DNA from: Ruminococcus flavefaciens
Lineage (GTDB): Bacteria; Bacillota; Clostridia; Oscillospirales; Ruminococcaceae
Length of the DNA: 64,000 nt
Reading direction: 5' to 3'
NCBI GenBank assembly: GCA_023663905.1
Contig: JAMPGO010000001.1
Location: 297,940-361,939, forward strand
Made by a program: the position numbers and the translations under genes. The notes under the pieces are model-generated. The model did not search any database. It was not told the origin of the DNA and saw only the letters and a program-made list of their open reading frames with translations. Below, piece after piece: positions 25,894 to 34,598 of this stretch. The stretch's first letter is position 1. Each line of letters begins with the position of its first letter.

Positions 25894-26826
25894 ATGACAG
25901 CGTTTGCAATTTTTTTAAGACCCGACGGAAGTGAAAGCCGTGCATTTATGACATTGAGTTTTAAATTCATTAAAGAAGCGTATATTCCCTATACACAGCT
26001 TAGTGCGGTATTTTCGACGGAAACAACATCATTTACGCCGTTCGGTTCGCCGTCGGAATACTCGGAAGTAATATTCTATGTTGATTCCTACCCCGTACAT
26101 CACGGCATTATAGATTCGTTCAGGATAACCACAGAGAACGGCATAACAAAGGGTACAGTAAAATCAAGAGGATTTACATCGCTGTTGCTTGACAACCAGC
26201 TTGAACCGGGACTTTATGCGAATATCTCGGTTGACAAGCTTATGAATAACTATTATACCCTGCCGAAAGTCACGCACGAAAAGGGTACGGATGAGAACTA
26301 TATTTTTGTCAAGAACGGCACTTCGATGTGGGACGCACTTGTCAGCCTGTCATACAAATTATACGGCACATATCCGCATATACAGGGTCAGAATAAAGTT
26401 ATGCTGACTGTAACTCCGGGAAAAAATTTTGTATTTGATACAGAAAATCTGCTGAATTACGGCTCGGAAATGAACACAGTCAGGCTTGTGAGCGATTTTC
26501 ATATGGCAGACCTTGATGATACCTACAGCAAGTACAGCTATAACAATACCGAGGCGGAATCCAAGAACATAGTCCGCCACCGTTATTTTGATTTGGACAG
26601 ACGTTTTCTATACAATCCCGAGCAGGCATTGTTATTCCGCAATGCCGTATCAATGCGTGGCTGGAGAAGGAAATTCTGCACATATTCGGGCTATAAAAGA
26701 GAGGATTTATTTGATACCGTTTCGTTCGGCGACGTACAGAACGGACTTATAAAATCCATAGCAATCACAGGCGACCGTAACGGCATACAGACGGAGCTTG
26801 GTGTATACGATGATAAATTCACATAA
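25894..26826 (+). CDS. phage tail hub/late control D-like protein
   Basis: 310 residues. N-terminal beta domain, then FVKNGTSMWDALVSLSYKLYGTYPHI (a T-W-D-A-L segment typical of gpD/gp27-type hubs), then charged linker SKYSYNNTEAESKNIVRHRY and a C-terminal beta domain. Such proteins sit between tail tube and baseplate spike. It is the last gene of the module, with no fibre or tape-measure gene after it. Confidence 0.6.
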   Translation: MTAFAIFLRPDGSESRAFMTLSFKFIKEAYIPYTQLSAVFSTETTSFTPFGSPSEYSEVIFYVDSYPVHHGIIDSFRITTENGITKGTVKSRGFTSLLLDNQLEPGLYANISVDKLMNNYYTLPKVTHEKGTDENYIFVKNGTSMWDALVSLSYKLYGTYPHIQGQNKVMLTVTPGKNFVFDTENLLNYGSEMNTVRLVSDFHMADLDDTYSKYSYNNTEAESKNIVRHRYFDLDRRFLYNPEQALLFRNAVSMRGWRRKFCTYSGYKREDLFDTVSFGDVQNGLIKSIAITGDRNGIQTELGVYDDKFT

Positions 26827-26876
26827 CGGATATTTACTGAATAGTATATAGTATCTCAATATCATTGGGAGGAACT

Positions 26877-27110
26877 ATGAACAGAACATATCTGAGTCAG
26901 CTTGAAGAGGGCGAGAGCTGTACAGTCGAAGGGCTTGAAATAAGCGGGGCAATGCGTTACCGTCTCAGCGAACTGGGATTCATAAACGGTTCGGGTGTAA
27001 CGTGCCTGCAAAAGAGCTTTTCGGGCGACCCTGTGGCATATTTTGTCCGTGGAGCAGTAATCGCCCTTCGGAAAAGCGACGCATCGAAAATAAAAATAGC
27101 TGTCCCTTGA
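26877..27110 (+). CDS. feoA: FeoA-domain protein
   Basis: 77 residues from ATG 26877 (GGGAGG upstream). SH3-like FeoA core: L-x-x-L-E-E-G start, MRYRLSELGFINGSGVTCLQKS, then DPVAYFVRGAVIALRKSDA. FeoA partners the ferrous-iron transporter FeoB at the membrane. No feoB is in the window, so this is a solitary copy. It directly follows the phage module by 50 nt and ends with its own terminator. Confidence 0.85.
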   Translation: MNRTYLSQLEEGESCTVEGLEISGAMRYRLSELGFINGSGVTCLQKSFSGDPVAYFVRGAVIALRKSDASKIKIAVP

Positions 27111-27127
27111 AAAAGAGACAGCTGTTT
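27098..27127. terminator. terminator shared by feoA and fakA
   Basis: AGCTGTC / GACAGCT stem overlapping the feoA stop, followed by GTTTTATT on the + strand. On the reverse strand the fakA stop is reached at 27130, so it can end transcription in both directions. Confidence 0.7.
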
Positions 27128-27129
27128 TA

Positions 27130-28782
27130 TTATTCAACAGAAATTATGTAGTAATATACAGGCTGACCGCCGTTAATAAGCATAACCTCAATTTTGTCGC
27201 TCAGCTTTGACTGCAAAGTCTGCTGTAGCGATTCAGCGGTTTCCTCAGTAACATCCGAGCCGTATATAACGGTAACGTAGCTCGCACCGCTTTTTGCGAG
27301 CTTTTTGACGAGCTTGAAAGCGGATTTGTTTATATCCTTTTCAGTGAAAGCGAGCTTGCCGTTATCGAGCGCAAGAATCTCGCCCTCTTTTATGGAATGA
27401 CCCTCAAATTCAGAATCTCTTGCCGCAAAAGTAACAAGACCCGTGGAGACTTTTTCAAATGCTTTAGTCATAGCGATTCTGTTTTCGGCAAGTCCTGCGC
27501 TCTCATCAAAAGCCATCATAGCGGTAATTCCCTGCGGAATGGTTCTTGTCTGGAGTACGCACACGCTTTTGTCTGTAAGCTTGACAGCCTGTTCAGCCGC
27601 CATAATAATATTCTTGTTATTAGGCAGGACAAAGACAGTGCGTGCAGGAACGGAGAGTATAGCCCTTAAAATATCGTCCGTGGAAGGGTTCATAGTCTGA
27701 CCGCCCTTGACTACAACATCAGCGCCCAAATCATTGAATAGCGAGATAAGACCGTGACCTGCGGCGACAGCGACGAAGCCAAATTCCTTTTCAGGCTCAG
27801 CAGGAACAAATCCCGCTTCAATTTCTCTTGCTTCTTTTACTTTGTCCTCGTGCTGAATACGCATATTCTCGATTTTCGGGCGAGGGTCGTTTACAAAACA
27901 GCCGAACTCAAGCGCCTTTTGCAGAGCGTTTCCTGGATTATCGGTATGGACGTGGACTTTTATGATTTTCTCGTCGTCAACAAGCACAACGCAGTCGCCG
28001 ATAGTTTCGAGATAAGCACGGAGCATAAAAGGGTCGGGGCAGTTATCGTTTTTGCGGAGCATAAATTCCGTGCAGTAGGTGTATGTAATATCGTCGTCGT
28101 ATTGGCTTACAGCAGACTTGAAGGAATCCTCGGTTTTTTCGGGAATGATTTTTTCGGCAGGTTCGGCAATTTTTCCGCCCTCGAAAATATTCTTCATAGC
28201 GTTGAGAATAATAGTGAATCCCATACCTCCTGCGTCAACAACGTTGGATTTTTTGAGCTGTGGAAGCATATCGGTAGTTTTGGCGAGAATTTCTTCAGCC
28301 TCTTTGCAAATATCGCTCCAGAAAATAAGCTCACTGCTTGTGGAAACAGCGGATTCCTTAGCTTTCTGTGCAACAGCCTTTGCAACAGTCAGTATAGTAC
28401 CCTCCACAGGCTTCATAACAGCCTTGTATGCGGATTCAACACCGAATCCGAAGGCATTTGCGAAGTCCTCACAGCCTGCTTCATCAAGTCCTGCGAGACC
28501 CTTTGAGATTCCACGGAAGAGGAGCGATAAAATAACACCCGAGTTACCTCTCGCACCTCTCAGCAGAGCGGAAGCAACAGCGGAAGCGACATCCGAAATA
28601 CTGACGGAATCGGGCATTCTTTTCAGCTCGTCAACAGCATTTCCGATAGTCATAGACATATTAGTACCCGTATCGCCGTCGGGAACAGGATAAACGTTAA
28701 GCTCGTCAACCTCACGTTTCTTATTGTTTATAGTAATAGCGGCAGAGATTACAGCATCTCTGAACATAGCACCGTTAATCAT
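27130..28782 (-). CDS. fakA: fatty acid kinase FakA (DhaL-DegV-linked, YloV family)
   Basis: 550 residues. N-terminal DhaL nucleotide-binding domain with the metal site YPVPDGDTGTNMSMT (about 32-45) and LRGARGNSGVILSLLFRG; central Cys/His region; C-terminal DegV-like part with FVLPNNKNIIMAAEQA. FakA phosphorylates acyl groups held by a FakB (DegV) partner. Partner not in the window. It lies 16 nt downstream of an Asp23-family gene, the conserved yloU-yloV order of Firmicutes. Confidence 0.9.
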   Translation of the reverse strand: MINGAMFRDAVISAAITINNKKREVDELNVYPVPDGDTGTNMSMTIGNAVDELKRMPDSVSISDVASAVASALLRGARGNSGVILSLLFRGISKGLAGLDEAGCEDFANAFGFGVESAYKAVMKPVEGTILTVAKAVAQKAKESAVSTSSELIFWSDICKEAEEILAKTTDMLPQLKKSNVVDAGGMGFTIILNAMKNIFEGGKIAEPAEKIIPEKTEDSFKSAVSQYDDDITYTYCTEFMLRKNDNCPDPFMLRAYLETIGDCVVLVDDEKIIKVHVHTDNPGNALQKALEFGCFVNDPRPKIENMRIQHEDKVKEAREIEAGFVPAEPEKEFGFVAVAAGHGLISLFNDLGADVVVKGGQTMNPSTDDILRAILSVPARTVFVLPNNKNIIMAAEQAVKLTDKSVCVLQTRTIPQGITAMMAFDESAGLAENRIAMTKAFEKVSTGLVTFAARDSEFEGHSIKEGEILALDNGKLAFTEKDINKSAFKLVKKLAKSGASYVTVIYGSDVTEETAESLQQTLQSKLSDKIEVMLINGGQPVYYYIISVE

Positions 28783-28798
28783 AAAACCTCCAAAAAAA

Positions 28799-29155
28799 TC
28801 AATAATTCATATCGTCAACATAGACGTTGACATTATTCACCTGAACGTCAACAGCTTCCTCGACAGCGAAAATAATCTTGTGGGTTATGCTGGAGACGGT
28901 GGCAGAGATATTCGTGCCATAGGTAACTTTGATGTGCAGGTCAATCGAAAGACCGCCGTTTTTATCTTCACGCACAACAACACCCTTGCGCCTGAAAAGC
29001 CTGCCGTTTGTGAGAGCAGAGACAGCCGAGCGGAATGTATTCACACTGCACACGTCGGCAACACCAAAACAGTCGCAGACAGTGTGGCGGATAAGTTCGG
29101 TAAGACAGCTTTCTGAAACGGAAATTTTCCCGATATGATTTTCAACAGTGACCAT
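28799..29155 (-). CDS. Asp23/Gls24-family envelope-stress protein
   Basis: 118 residues. VTVENHIGKISVSESCLTEL start, then GRLFRRKGVVVREDKNGG and LSIDLHIKVTYGTNISATV, the alternating beta/alpha pattern of YloU/Asp23. The first gene of the yloU-fakA pair. Members bind the membrane indirectly or act in alkaline and cell wall stress. RBS AAGGAG. A promoter lies 31 nt upstream. Confidence 0.88.
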   Translation of the reverse strand: MVTVENHIGKISVSESCLTELIRHTVCDCFGVADVCSVNTFRSAVSALTNGRLFRRKGVVVREDKNGGLSIDLHIKVTYGTNISATVSSITHKIIFAVEEAVDVQVNNVNVYVDDMNY

Positions 29156-29185
29156 ATAAGCACACTCCTTATTTAAATATATTAT

Positions 29186-29214
29186 ATTATACCATATTAT
29201 TCACAGTTTTACAA
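29186..29214 (-). promoter_or_regulatory. sigma-A promoter of the asp23-fakA operon
   Basis: Reverse strand TTGTAA (29209-29214), 17-bp spacer, TATAAT (29186-29191), with the start codon at 29155. Confidence 0.75.
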
Positions 29215-29259
29215 TAGCTTTTTAAACTTTTTTAAGGCAAATGTCAATTTTTTTGGACA

Positions 29260-29520
29260 TCATTTATCAGTTACCAAATCGTACCATTCTGTACCTGCAA
29301 TTTCGTCAAGAGTTGCGGGTCTGATTATGGGCAGTTTCTGATTGGAATTAAAGTAAACCCTTTTACCGTGCATTCTGAGATAATTTTTTACCGAAGAGAA
29401 CTCCAAATCGCATTCCTCACACATAACAAAGCATTTGTTTTTACTGTAATCAAACAGCACTTCCATTCGCCCGTAACTTCTGCACACGGGACATTCGCCG
29501 ATGTGATATGTCTGTTCCAT
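29260..29520 (-). CDS. small zinc-ribbon protein
   Basis: 86 residues from ATG 29520, which has GGAGGTGAT 6 nt upstream. Two CxxC pairs, CPVCRS and CEECD, about 20 residues apart, make a rubredoxin-like zinc ribbon; the rest (YLRMHGKRVYFNS, TEWYDLV) is unassigned. It lies 4 nt after the DUF4279 gene and is probably the last gene of the recG transcript. Confidence 0.7.
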   Translation of the reverse strand: MEQTYHIGECPVCRSYGRMEVLFDYSKNKCFVMCEECDLEFSSVKNYLRMHGKRVYFNSNQKLPIIRPATLDEIAGTEWYDLVTDK

Positions 29521-29524
29521 ATAA

Positions 29525-29938
29525 TCACCTCCAATCAGCATATAAATCTATATCAATTTCAGTTTGTGTATCACAGCAGAATTGCATTACATCTAACGAA
29601 GGTGCTAAACAAGGCATAGCCTCATTGCATACAATTACAGGCACTACTTCAAGATAGAAGCTCACGTCGTATTTCTTCTTTATTTCTTTTAGTATATCAG
29701 TTTTTGAGAGCAGGTTGGAAATAGTTTTCTGCATTTGATTTGCAACACATATATCATAATCTTCACAGCAGCCATAATGCCATACAGCAAAATCATATTT
29801 TGTACCATTTTTTCTGGTATCGCCGATTTTATGGGACTGTTCGGGAACAAGACAAAGCATTTCCGATACTGTATCAGGATTAAAATTGCCGACCATACGA
29901 AAATATGTGTAACATTTTGTATGTTCTGATTTTTTCAT
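29525..29938 (-). CDS. DUF4279-like protein
   Basis: 137 residues from ATG 29938, chosen because GGGGTGAAA precedes it and because the longer frame would run into recG. Begins HTKCYTYFRMVGNFNPDTVSE, then WHYGCCEDYDICVANQMQKTI and VSFYLEVVPVIV, the DUF4279 pattern of a small alpha/beta protein often next to toxin or immunity genes. Role unknown. Confidence 0.65.
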   Translation of the reverse strand: MKKSEHTKCYTYFRMVGNFNPDTVSEMLCLVPEQSHKIGDTRKNGTKYDFAVWHYGCCEDYDICVANQMQKTISNLLSKTDILKEIKKKYDVSFYLEVVPVIVCNEAMPCLAPSLDVMQFCCDTQTEIDIDLYADWR

Positions 29939-29942
29939 ATTT

Positions 29943-31979
29943 TCACCCCGTAATATCCTTGTTGAACAGCCTGAGCGTATCCATTTTAAGAGCGTGATGT
30001 TCGGGCTTTTCAAGCATAGGGTCATCACGGAGCAGATTTTCCGCACATTCCCTTGCCATATCCGAGAGTTCCATAGAGCAGAAAGCGTCGGCGATTTTAA
30101 GTGGCGGAAGTCCGTGCTGAGCGTTGCCGAAAAAGTCGCCCGGTCCACGGAGTTTCAAATCCTCCTCGGATATTTTAAAGCCGTCAGTCGTGGAGGAAAT
30201 AATCTTCATACGCTTTATGCAGTCGTCATTTTTGTTGTCGGTGATAAGAATACACGAGCTTTCGTACTGTCCTCGTCCGACACGTCCACGGAGCTGGTGA
30301 AGCTGGGATAATCCGAAACGCTCGGCATTTTCGATAACCATAACAACAGCGTTCGGAACATCCACACCTACTTCAACGACGGTGGTGCAGATAAGAGCCT
30401 GAATCTCGCCGCTGCTGAACTGCTTCATAACTTTCTCTTTTTCGGCGGATTTCATTCTGCCGTGCAGGAGAGCGGTGGAATAGCCTTTCAGTGTACTTTT
30501 TGAAGCGTTTTCCGCATAAGTTTTAACAGCAAACAAATCGCTTTCGCTGTCCTCAATCATCGGGCATACTATATAAGCCTGCCTGCCCTCGTCAAGTCTC
30601 GCACGGACGAACCCGAATGCACCCTCACGCTTTTTTCCTGTGACGGCATAGGTCTTTACAGGGCTTCTGCCTTTAGGAAGCTGTTTTATACTTGATATGT
30701 CCAAATCGCCGTAGATATTCAGTGCGAGAGTACGTGGAATAGGTGTTGCGGACATAACAAGCTTGTGCGGAGAATCACCCTTTTCGGCAAGCGCAGTACG
30801 CTGTGCAACTCCGAACCTGTGCTGTTCGTCAGTGATAACAAGTGCAAGCGATTTGTACTCAATATCTTTCTGAATAATTGCGTGAGTACCGACAAGCACG
30901 TCAATTTCGCCGTCAATAAGCTTTTGGCATATTATTTTCCTGTTTTTCGCTGTCGCCGAACCTGTAAGCAGTGCGACTTTTATGCCGAGCGGTTCAAGAA
31001 AACTGCTGAATGTTTCTGCGTGCTGGATTGCAAGAATTTCCGTAGGAGCCATAACAGCCGTCTGGAATCCGTTTCTTACCGCAAAACAGCATACTGCCGC
31101 CGCAACAGCAGTCTTACCGCTTCCGACATCGCCCTGCAAAAGCCTGTTCATAGGGATATTACGGCACAAATCGCCGATGATTTCATTTACAGCCTGTGCC
31201 TGACCGTCAGTGAGAGAAAACGGCAGATTTCTGTAGAAATCGTCAATGCCGATATTTCTGTCCATAACAAAAGCGGTCGATTTTCTCTGCCTGTGTTTAA
31301 GCATAAGCATACCGAGCTGGAGCTTGAGAAGTTCGTCAAAAGCAAGGCGCTTTTTGGCAAATTCAGCCATTATATTACTCTGCGGAAAGTGAATATTCTC
31401 CAGTGCCGACATCAACGGCATAAGCTGATATTTTTCCCGTATATAATCGGGAAGAGTTTCGGTCGGCTCGGCAAGCATAATATCAAGGGCTTTCCGCATA
31501 TCATTGCGTACTGCGTTGACGGTAAGTCCCTGAGTGAGCTTGTAAATGGGCTGAATCAGCACGTTTTCGTCAGCCCTGATATAAACAGGCGAGGATATTT
31601 CCCGTCGCAGAAGATTTCCGCTGACTTTGCCGTACATATAGTAAGTTCTGCCGATTTCAAGTGCGTGAAAAGCGTACACGTTATTGAATATGGTTATGAC
31701 AATCGAGTCAATACCGTCTGTTGCGACGGCATTGCATATAACAAGCTTGCCACGTATTCTCTGAGGCGCATTTTTGGATGTTACGGTAAGCTTCAGGACG
31801 TTGTAGCTGTTAAGTTCCGCCTGCATAATCGGGACGTATGCACGGAAATCGAGGTAATTTCTGGGAATATGGTAAATGAGTTCATACGGAGAGGTTATGC
31901 CGAGCCTGCGGTATTTTTCGCCCTTAACCTTTCCCACACCCTTGAGATATTCTATATCAGAAAAAAGTGAAACCGCCAT
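29943..31979 (-). CDS. recG: ATP-dependent DNA helicase RecG
   Basis: 678 residues, full length. N-terminal wedge/OB domain (1-240), then helicase motifs: Walker A LLQGDVGSGKTAVAA (about 285), DEQH in VITDEQHRFGVAQR, motif III MSATPIPRTLAL, motif VI QLRGRVGRGQ. Remodels stalled forks and Holliday junctions. The C terminus adjoins the DUF4279 gene, which starts 4 nt downstream. Long + strand ORFs here (30765-31970) are antisense shadows. Confidence 0.96.
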   Translation of the reverse strand: MAVSLFSDIEYLKGVGKVKGEKYRRLGITSPYELIYHIPRNYLDFRAYVPIMQAELNSYNVLKLTVTSKNAPQRIRGKLVICNAVATDGIDSIVITIFNNVYAFHALEIGRTYYMYGKVSGNLLRREISSPVYIRADENVLIQPIYKLTQGLTVNAVRNDMRKALDIMLAEPTETLPDYIREKYQLMPLMSALENIHFPQSNIMAEFAKKRLAFDELLKLQLGMLMLKHRQRKSTAFVMDRNIGIDDFYRNLPFSLTDGQAQAVNEIIGDLCRNIPMNRLLQGDVGSGKTAVAAAVCCFAVRNGFQTAVMAPTEILAIQHAETFSSFLEPLGIKVALLTGSATAKNRKIICQKLIDGEIDVLVGTHAIIQKDIEYKSLALVITDEQHRFGVAQRTALAEKGDSPHKLVMSATPIPRTLALNIYGDLDISSIKQLPKGRSPVKTYAVTGKKREGAFGFVRARLDEGRQAYIVCPMIEDSESDLFAVKTYAENASKSTLKGYSTALLHGRMKSAEKEKVMKQFSSGEIQALICTTVVEVGVDVPNAVVMVIENAERFGLSQLHQLRGRVGRGQYESSCILITDNKNDDCIKRMKIISSTTDGFKISEEDLKLRGPGDFFGNAQHGLPPLKIADAFCSMELSDMARECAENLLRDDPMLEKPEHHALKMDTLRLFNKDITG

Positions 31980-32013
31980 AAGCTGTATTCCTTTCTTTTA
32001 TTTTATTATTTAT

Positions 32014-32043
32014 ATTATATCTCAGAAAACGGTATTATGTCAA
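32014..32043 (-). promoter_or_regulatory. sigma-A promoter of recG
   Basis: Reverse strand TTGACA (32038-32043), 18-bp spacer, TATAAT (32014-32019), ending 35 nt before the recG start at 31979. Confidence 0.85.
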
Positions 32044-32121
32044 GCAGATAATTAATAGTCAAATAATGTATGCCTCTGATATGATTTTTTTGTGCAAATC
32101 ATCATATACTGCGAAAAATAA

Positions 32122-32150
32122 TTGACAATGAATAAATGCCGTGATATAAT
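32122..32150 (+). promoter_or_regulatory. consensus sigma-A promoter of the murF-ddl operon
   Basis: TTGACA (32122-32127), 17-bp spacer and TATAAT (32145-32150), an exact consensus, 44 nt upstream of the hydrolase start. Divergent to the recG promoter. Confidence 0.9.
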
Positions 32151-32193
32151 AAATATGTATACGCATATACATCTGAAAAATGGAGAGAACATA

Positions 32194-32964
32194 ATGACAA
32201 AAACTGTTAATGGAATAAAGATAAATTATGAGCAGAAGGGCGAGGGCGATTTGATAGTCCTGCTTCACGGCTGGGGAAGCAATATAAAGCTGTTCGCCAA
32301 TATGATTGACCTGCTTTCAAAGAAATATATGGTCGTCGCAATGGATATGCCCGGCTTCGGCGAGAGTGCTGAACCGCCGTCGGCTTGGTGCGTGGACGAC
32401 TATGTTGACTTTGTGGTTGATTTCCTGAAGGACTACAATACCGACAAGGTTATGCTGTTGGGTCACTCGTTCGGCGGTCGTGTTATAATCAAGCTGAACA
32501 GCAGGAAAAATCTGCCGTTCAGGGTTACTAAAGTAATACTCGTGGACAGTGCGGGAATACTTCCGCCGAAATCCAACAAGAAGAGCTTCCGCACACGCAA
32601 GTATAAGTTTTTACGCAGTATACTTTCAACAGGCATAATGCAGAAAATAGCTCCGAATGCGCTGGAGAAACTTCGTGTGAAATACGGCAGTGCCGACTAT
32701 GCCGCCGCCTCGCCTCTTATGCGACAGGTACTCGTCAAGGTCGTGAACGAGGATTTAGAACCGCTTCTGCCGAATATAAAATGCCCGACCCTGCTTGTAT
32801 GGGGTGTTAATGATACCGCCACACCTCTTTCGGACGGCGAAAAAATGGAGAAGCTTATTCCCGACGCAGGACTTGTAAAGCTCGAAAATGCGGGTCACTA
32901 CTCATTTCTTGAACAGCAGTACACGTTCAACCGTGTTATGAGTTCGTTTATGAAACTTGATTAA
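32194..32964 (+). CDS. alpha/beta-fold hydrolase
   Basis: 256 residues from ATG 32194 (GGAGAG upstream; the in-frame start 32122 overlaps the promoter). Oxyanion loop LLHGWGSN, nucleophile elbow LLGHSFGGR (Ser about 91), acid in WGVNDTATPL and catalytic His in ENAGHYSF. Esterase, thioesterase or haloperoxidase-like; substrate unknown. It starts the operon with murF and ddl, so a link to envelope precursors is conceivable. Confidence 0.85.
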   Translation: MTKTVNGIKINYEQKGEGDLIVLLHGWGSNIKLFANMIDLLSKKYMVVAMDMPGFGESAEPPSAWCVDDYVDFVVDFLKDYNTDKVMLLGHSFGGRVIIKLNSRKNLPFRVTKVILVDSAGILPPKSNKKSFRTRKYKFLRSILSTGIMQKIAPNALEKLRVKYGSADYAAASPLMRQVLVKVVNEDLEPLLPNIKCPTLLVWGVNDTATPLSDGEKMEKLIPDAGLVKLENAGHYSFLEQQYTFNRVMSSFMKLD

Positions 32965-32975
32965 AGGAGAATCAG

Positions 32976-34580
32976 ATGAATCTTATTTTATTTTGCATAT
33001 ATGCAGTCATTACCCTGATTTCAGTAATATTTCTTGCTCTCAGGGAATTTCATATGCTCCAGCTTAACGGCTACAAAACACCCGAGCATTCGTGGTGGAT
33101 GAAGAAGAATTACAAGCGGTATGTTTTTCCGCTTGCGTGCTTTTTATTGCAGTTTATATTGCTTCTGACAGGTGCTTCCGTACCGATGATTACAGCGTTC
33201 TCGCTGTTCAATATCAGCATAGCCCTTGCAAACAAGCCGGGTAAAAAATTCAAGAAGCCGTTTGTGTACACGGCAAGGGTAAAGCGTATGCTGACGACCT
33301 TCTTTATACTGATTGCGATTATTTTTGCCTGTGCTGTATTTGTCGGCTATCAGAAATGCAAATGTGAAGCGTGGAGAGAACATATTTTTACAAATCCGCT
33401 GTCCTATATTCTTATCGGCTCGGCACTCTATCTTACACCTGTACTTGTACCGCTGGCGAATATAATCAACAAGCCGATTGAGACTTACATTCAGCACTGG
33501 TTTATAAATGACGCAAAGAGAATACTCTCTGAAATGCCCGATTTGCACAAGGTCGGCATTACGGGAAGCTACGGCAAGACATCGATGAAATTCTATCTCA
33601 GCGAGCTTCTTGCTTCGCAGTACGAAACGCTGAAAACTCCCGAGAGCTTCAATACTCCTATGGGTGTTACGATAACAGTCCGCCGTGATTTAAAGCCGAC
33701 CCACGAGTATTTTATCTGCGAAATGGGTGCGAGACGTGTTCACGAGATAAAGGAACTCTGCGGTATTGCCAATCCGCACGACGGAATTATTACTTCTGTA
33801 GGTCCTCAGCACCTCGAAACTTTCGGCTCGATTGAAAACGTGGTGAACACGAAATTCGAGCTTGCCGACAGTGTTTCACCTCTCGGAAAAATTTACCTCA
33901 ACGGCGATAATGAGCTTATCAGGGCAAAAGTTCCCGAGTATACAAATGCAATTACTTACGGCTTGCAGGAAGGCAACGACTGGAGGGCGACTGATGTTAC
34001 GGTATCGGACAGAGGTACGGAGTTTACGGTTACATCGCCCGACGGAAAATCCTGCCGATATACTACAAAGCTTCTTGGCGAACACAGCGTTCTTAATCTT
34101 ACAGGCGCTATCGCCTATGCGGTCGGCACTGGAATACCAATGGAAAAGCTTGTGCTTCCCGTCAAGCGCATTTCAGCAGTACCGCACAGATTACAGCTTC
34201 TCGACAAGGGCAACGGAGTTACTTTTATTGACGACGCATATAACTCAAATCCGAGCGGTTGCCGTGCGGCACTCAGCGTACTCAAGCTGTTCGATGCCTG
34301 CCGTATACTCGTTACACCCGGTATGGTTGAGCTTGGCGCAAAGCAGGAGGAGCTTAATTACGAGTTCGGACAGGAAGCTTCGGAAGCCTGTGATTATATC
34401 GTTCTTGTCGGCAGAAATCAGACTGTGCCTATTTACAACGGCATAAAGGATTCGGGCTATAATATGGAGCAGGTTTATGTTGCCGACAATCTCAACGACG
34501 CACTTGCAAAAGTTCAGGCATATCAGACAGACAGGAAGAAAATCGTCCTGCTTGAAAATGACCTGCCCGATAATTATTAA
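32976..34580 (+). CDS. murF: membrane-anchored MurF (UDP-MurNAc-tripeptide D-Ala-D-Ala ligase)
   Basis: 534 residues. About four membrane segments occupy the first 165 residues, then a complete Mur-ligase: P-loop GITGSYGKTSMK (about 189), TPESFNTPMGVT, EMGARRVHEI, GPQHLETFGS, and the C-terminal domain with DDAYNSNPSG and RILVTPGMVELG. It adds D-Ala-D-Ala to the peptidoglycan precursor. The usual MurF is soluble and ~450 residues, so the N-terminal membrane domain is extra. ddl follows 18 nt later. Confidence 0.88.
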   Translation: MNLILFCIYAVITLISVIFLALREFHMLQLNGYKTPEHSWWMKKNYKRYVFPLACFLLQFILLLTGASVPMITAFSLFNISIALANKPGKKFKKPFVYTARVKRMLTTFFILIAIIFACAVFVGYQKCKCEAWREHIFTNPLSYILIGSALYLTPVLVPLANIINKPIETYIQHWFINDAKRILSEMPDLHKVGITGSYGKTSMKFYLSELLASQYETLKTPESFNTPMGVTITVRRDLKPTHEYFICEMGARRVHEIKELCGIANPHDGIITSVGPQHLETFGSIENVVNTKFELADSVSPLGKIYLNGDNELIRAKVPEYTNAITYGLQEGNDWRATDVTVSDRGTEFTVTSPDGKSCRYTTKLLGEHSVLNLTGAIAYAVGTGIPMEKLVLPVKRISAVPHRLQLLDKGNGVTFIDDAYNSNPSGCRAALSVLKLFDACRILVTPGMVELGAKQEELNYEFGQEASEACDYIVLVGRNQTVPIYNGIKDSGYNMEQVYVADNLNDALAKVQAYQTDRKKIVLLENDLPDNY

Positions 34581-34598
34581 AAAGGAGACTGATTTTTT

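Larger units (their letters stand above)
20131..26826 (+). mobile_element. compact phage head and tail-hub module (prophage remnant or domesticated)
   Basis: Nine genes on one strand, tightly packed: small and large terminase, portal, capsid, prohead protease, three small connector/tail proteins and a hub protein. All frames are open and base composition matches the neighbours. No integrase, repressor, replication, tape-measure, tail fibre, holin or endolysin gene is present, and I see no att repeats. It lies between a terminator at 19959 and feoA. Either a decayed prophage or a kept particle-forming module. Confidence 0.8.

Noticed and set aside
27754..28693. + strand ORFs of 250 and 204 codons
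   Set aside because: Antisense shadows of fakA.
30765..31970. 401-codon + strand ORF
   Set aside because: Fully antisense to recG, which has all helicase motifs. No promoter or RBS.
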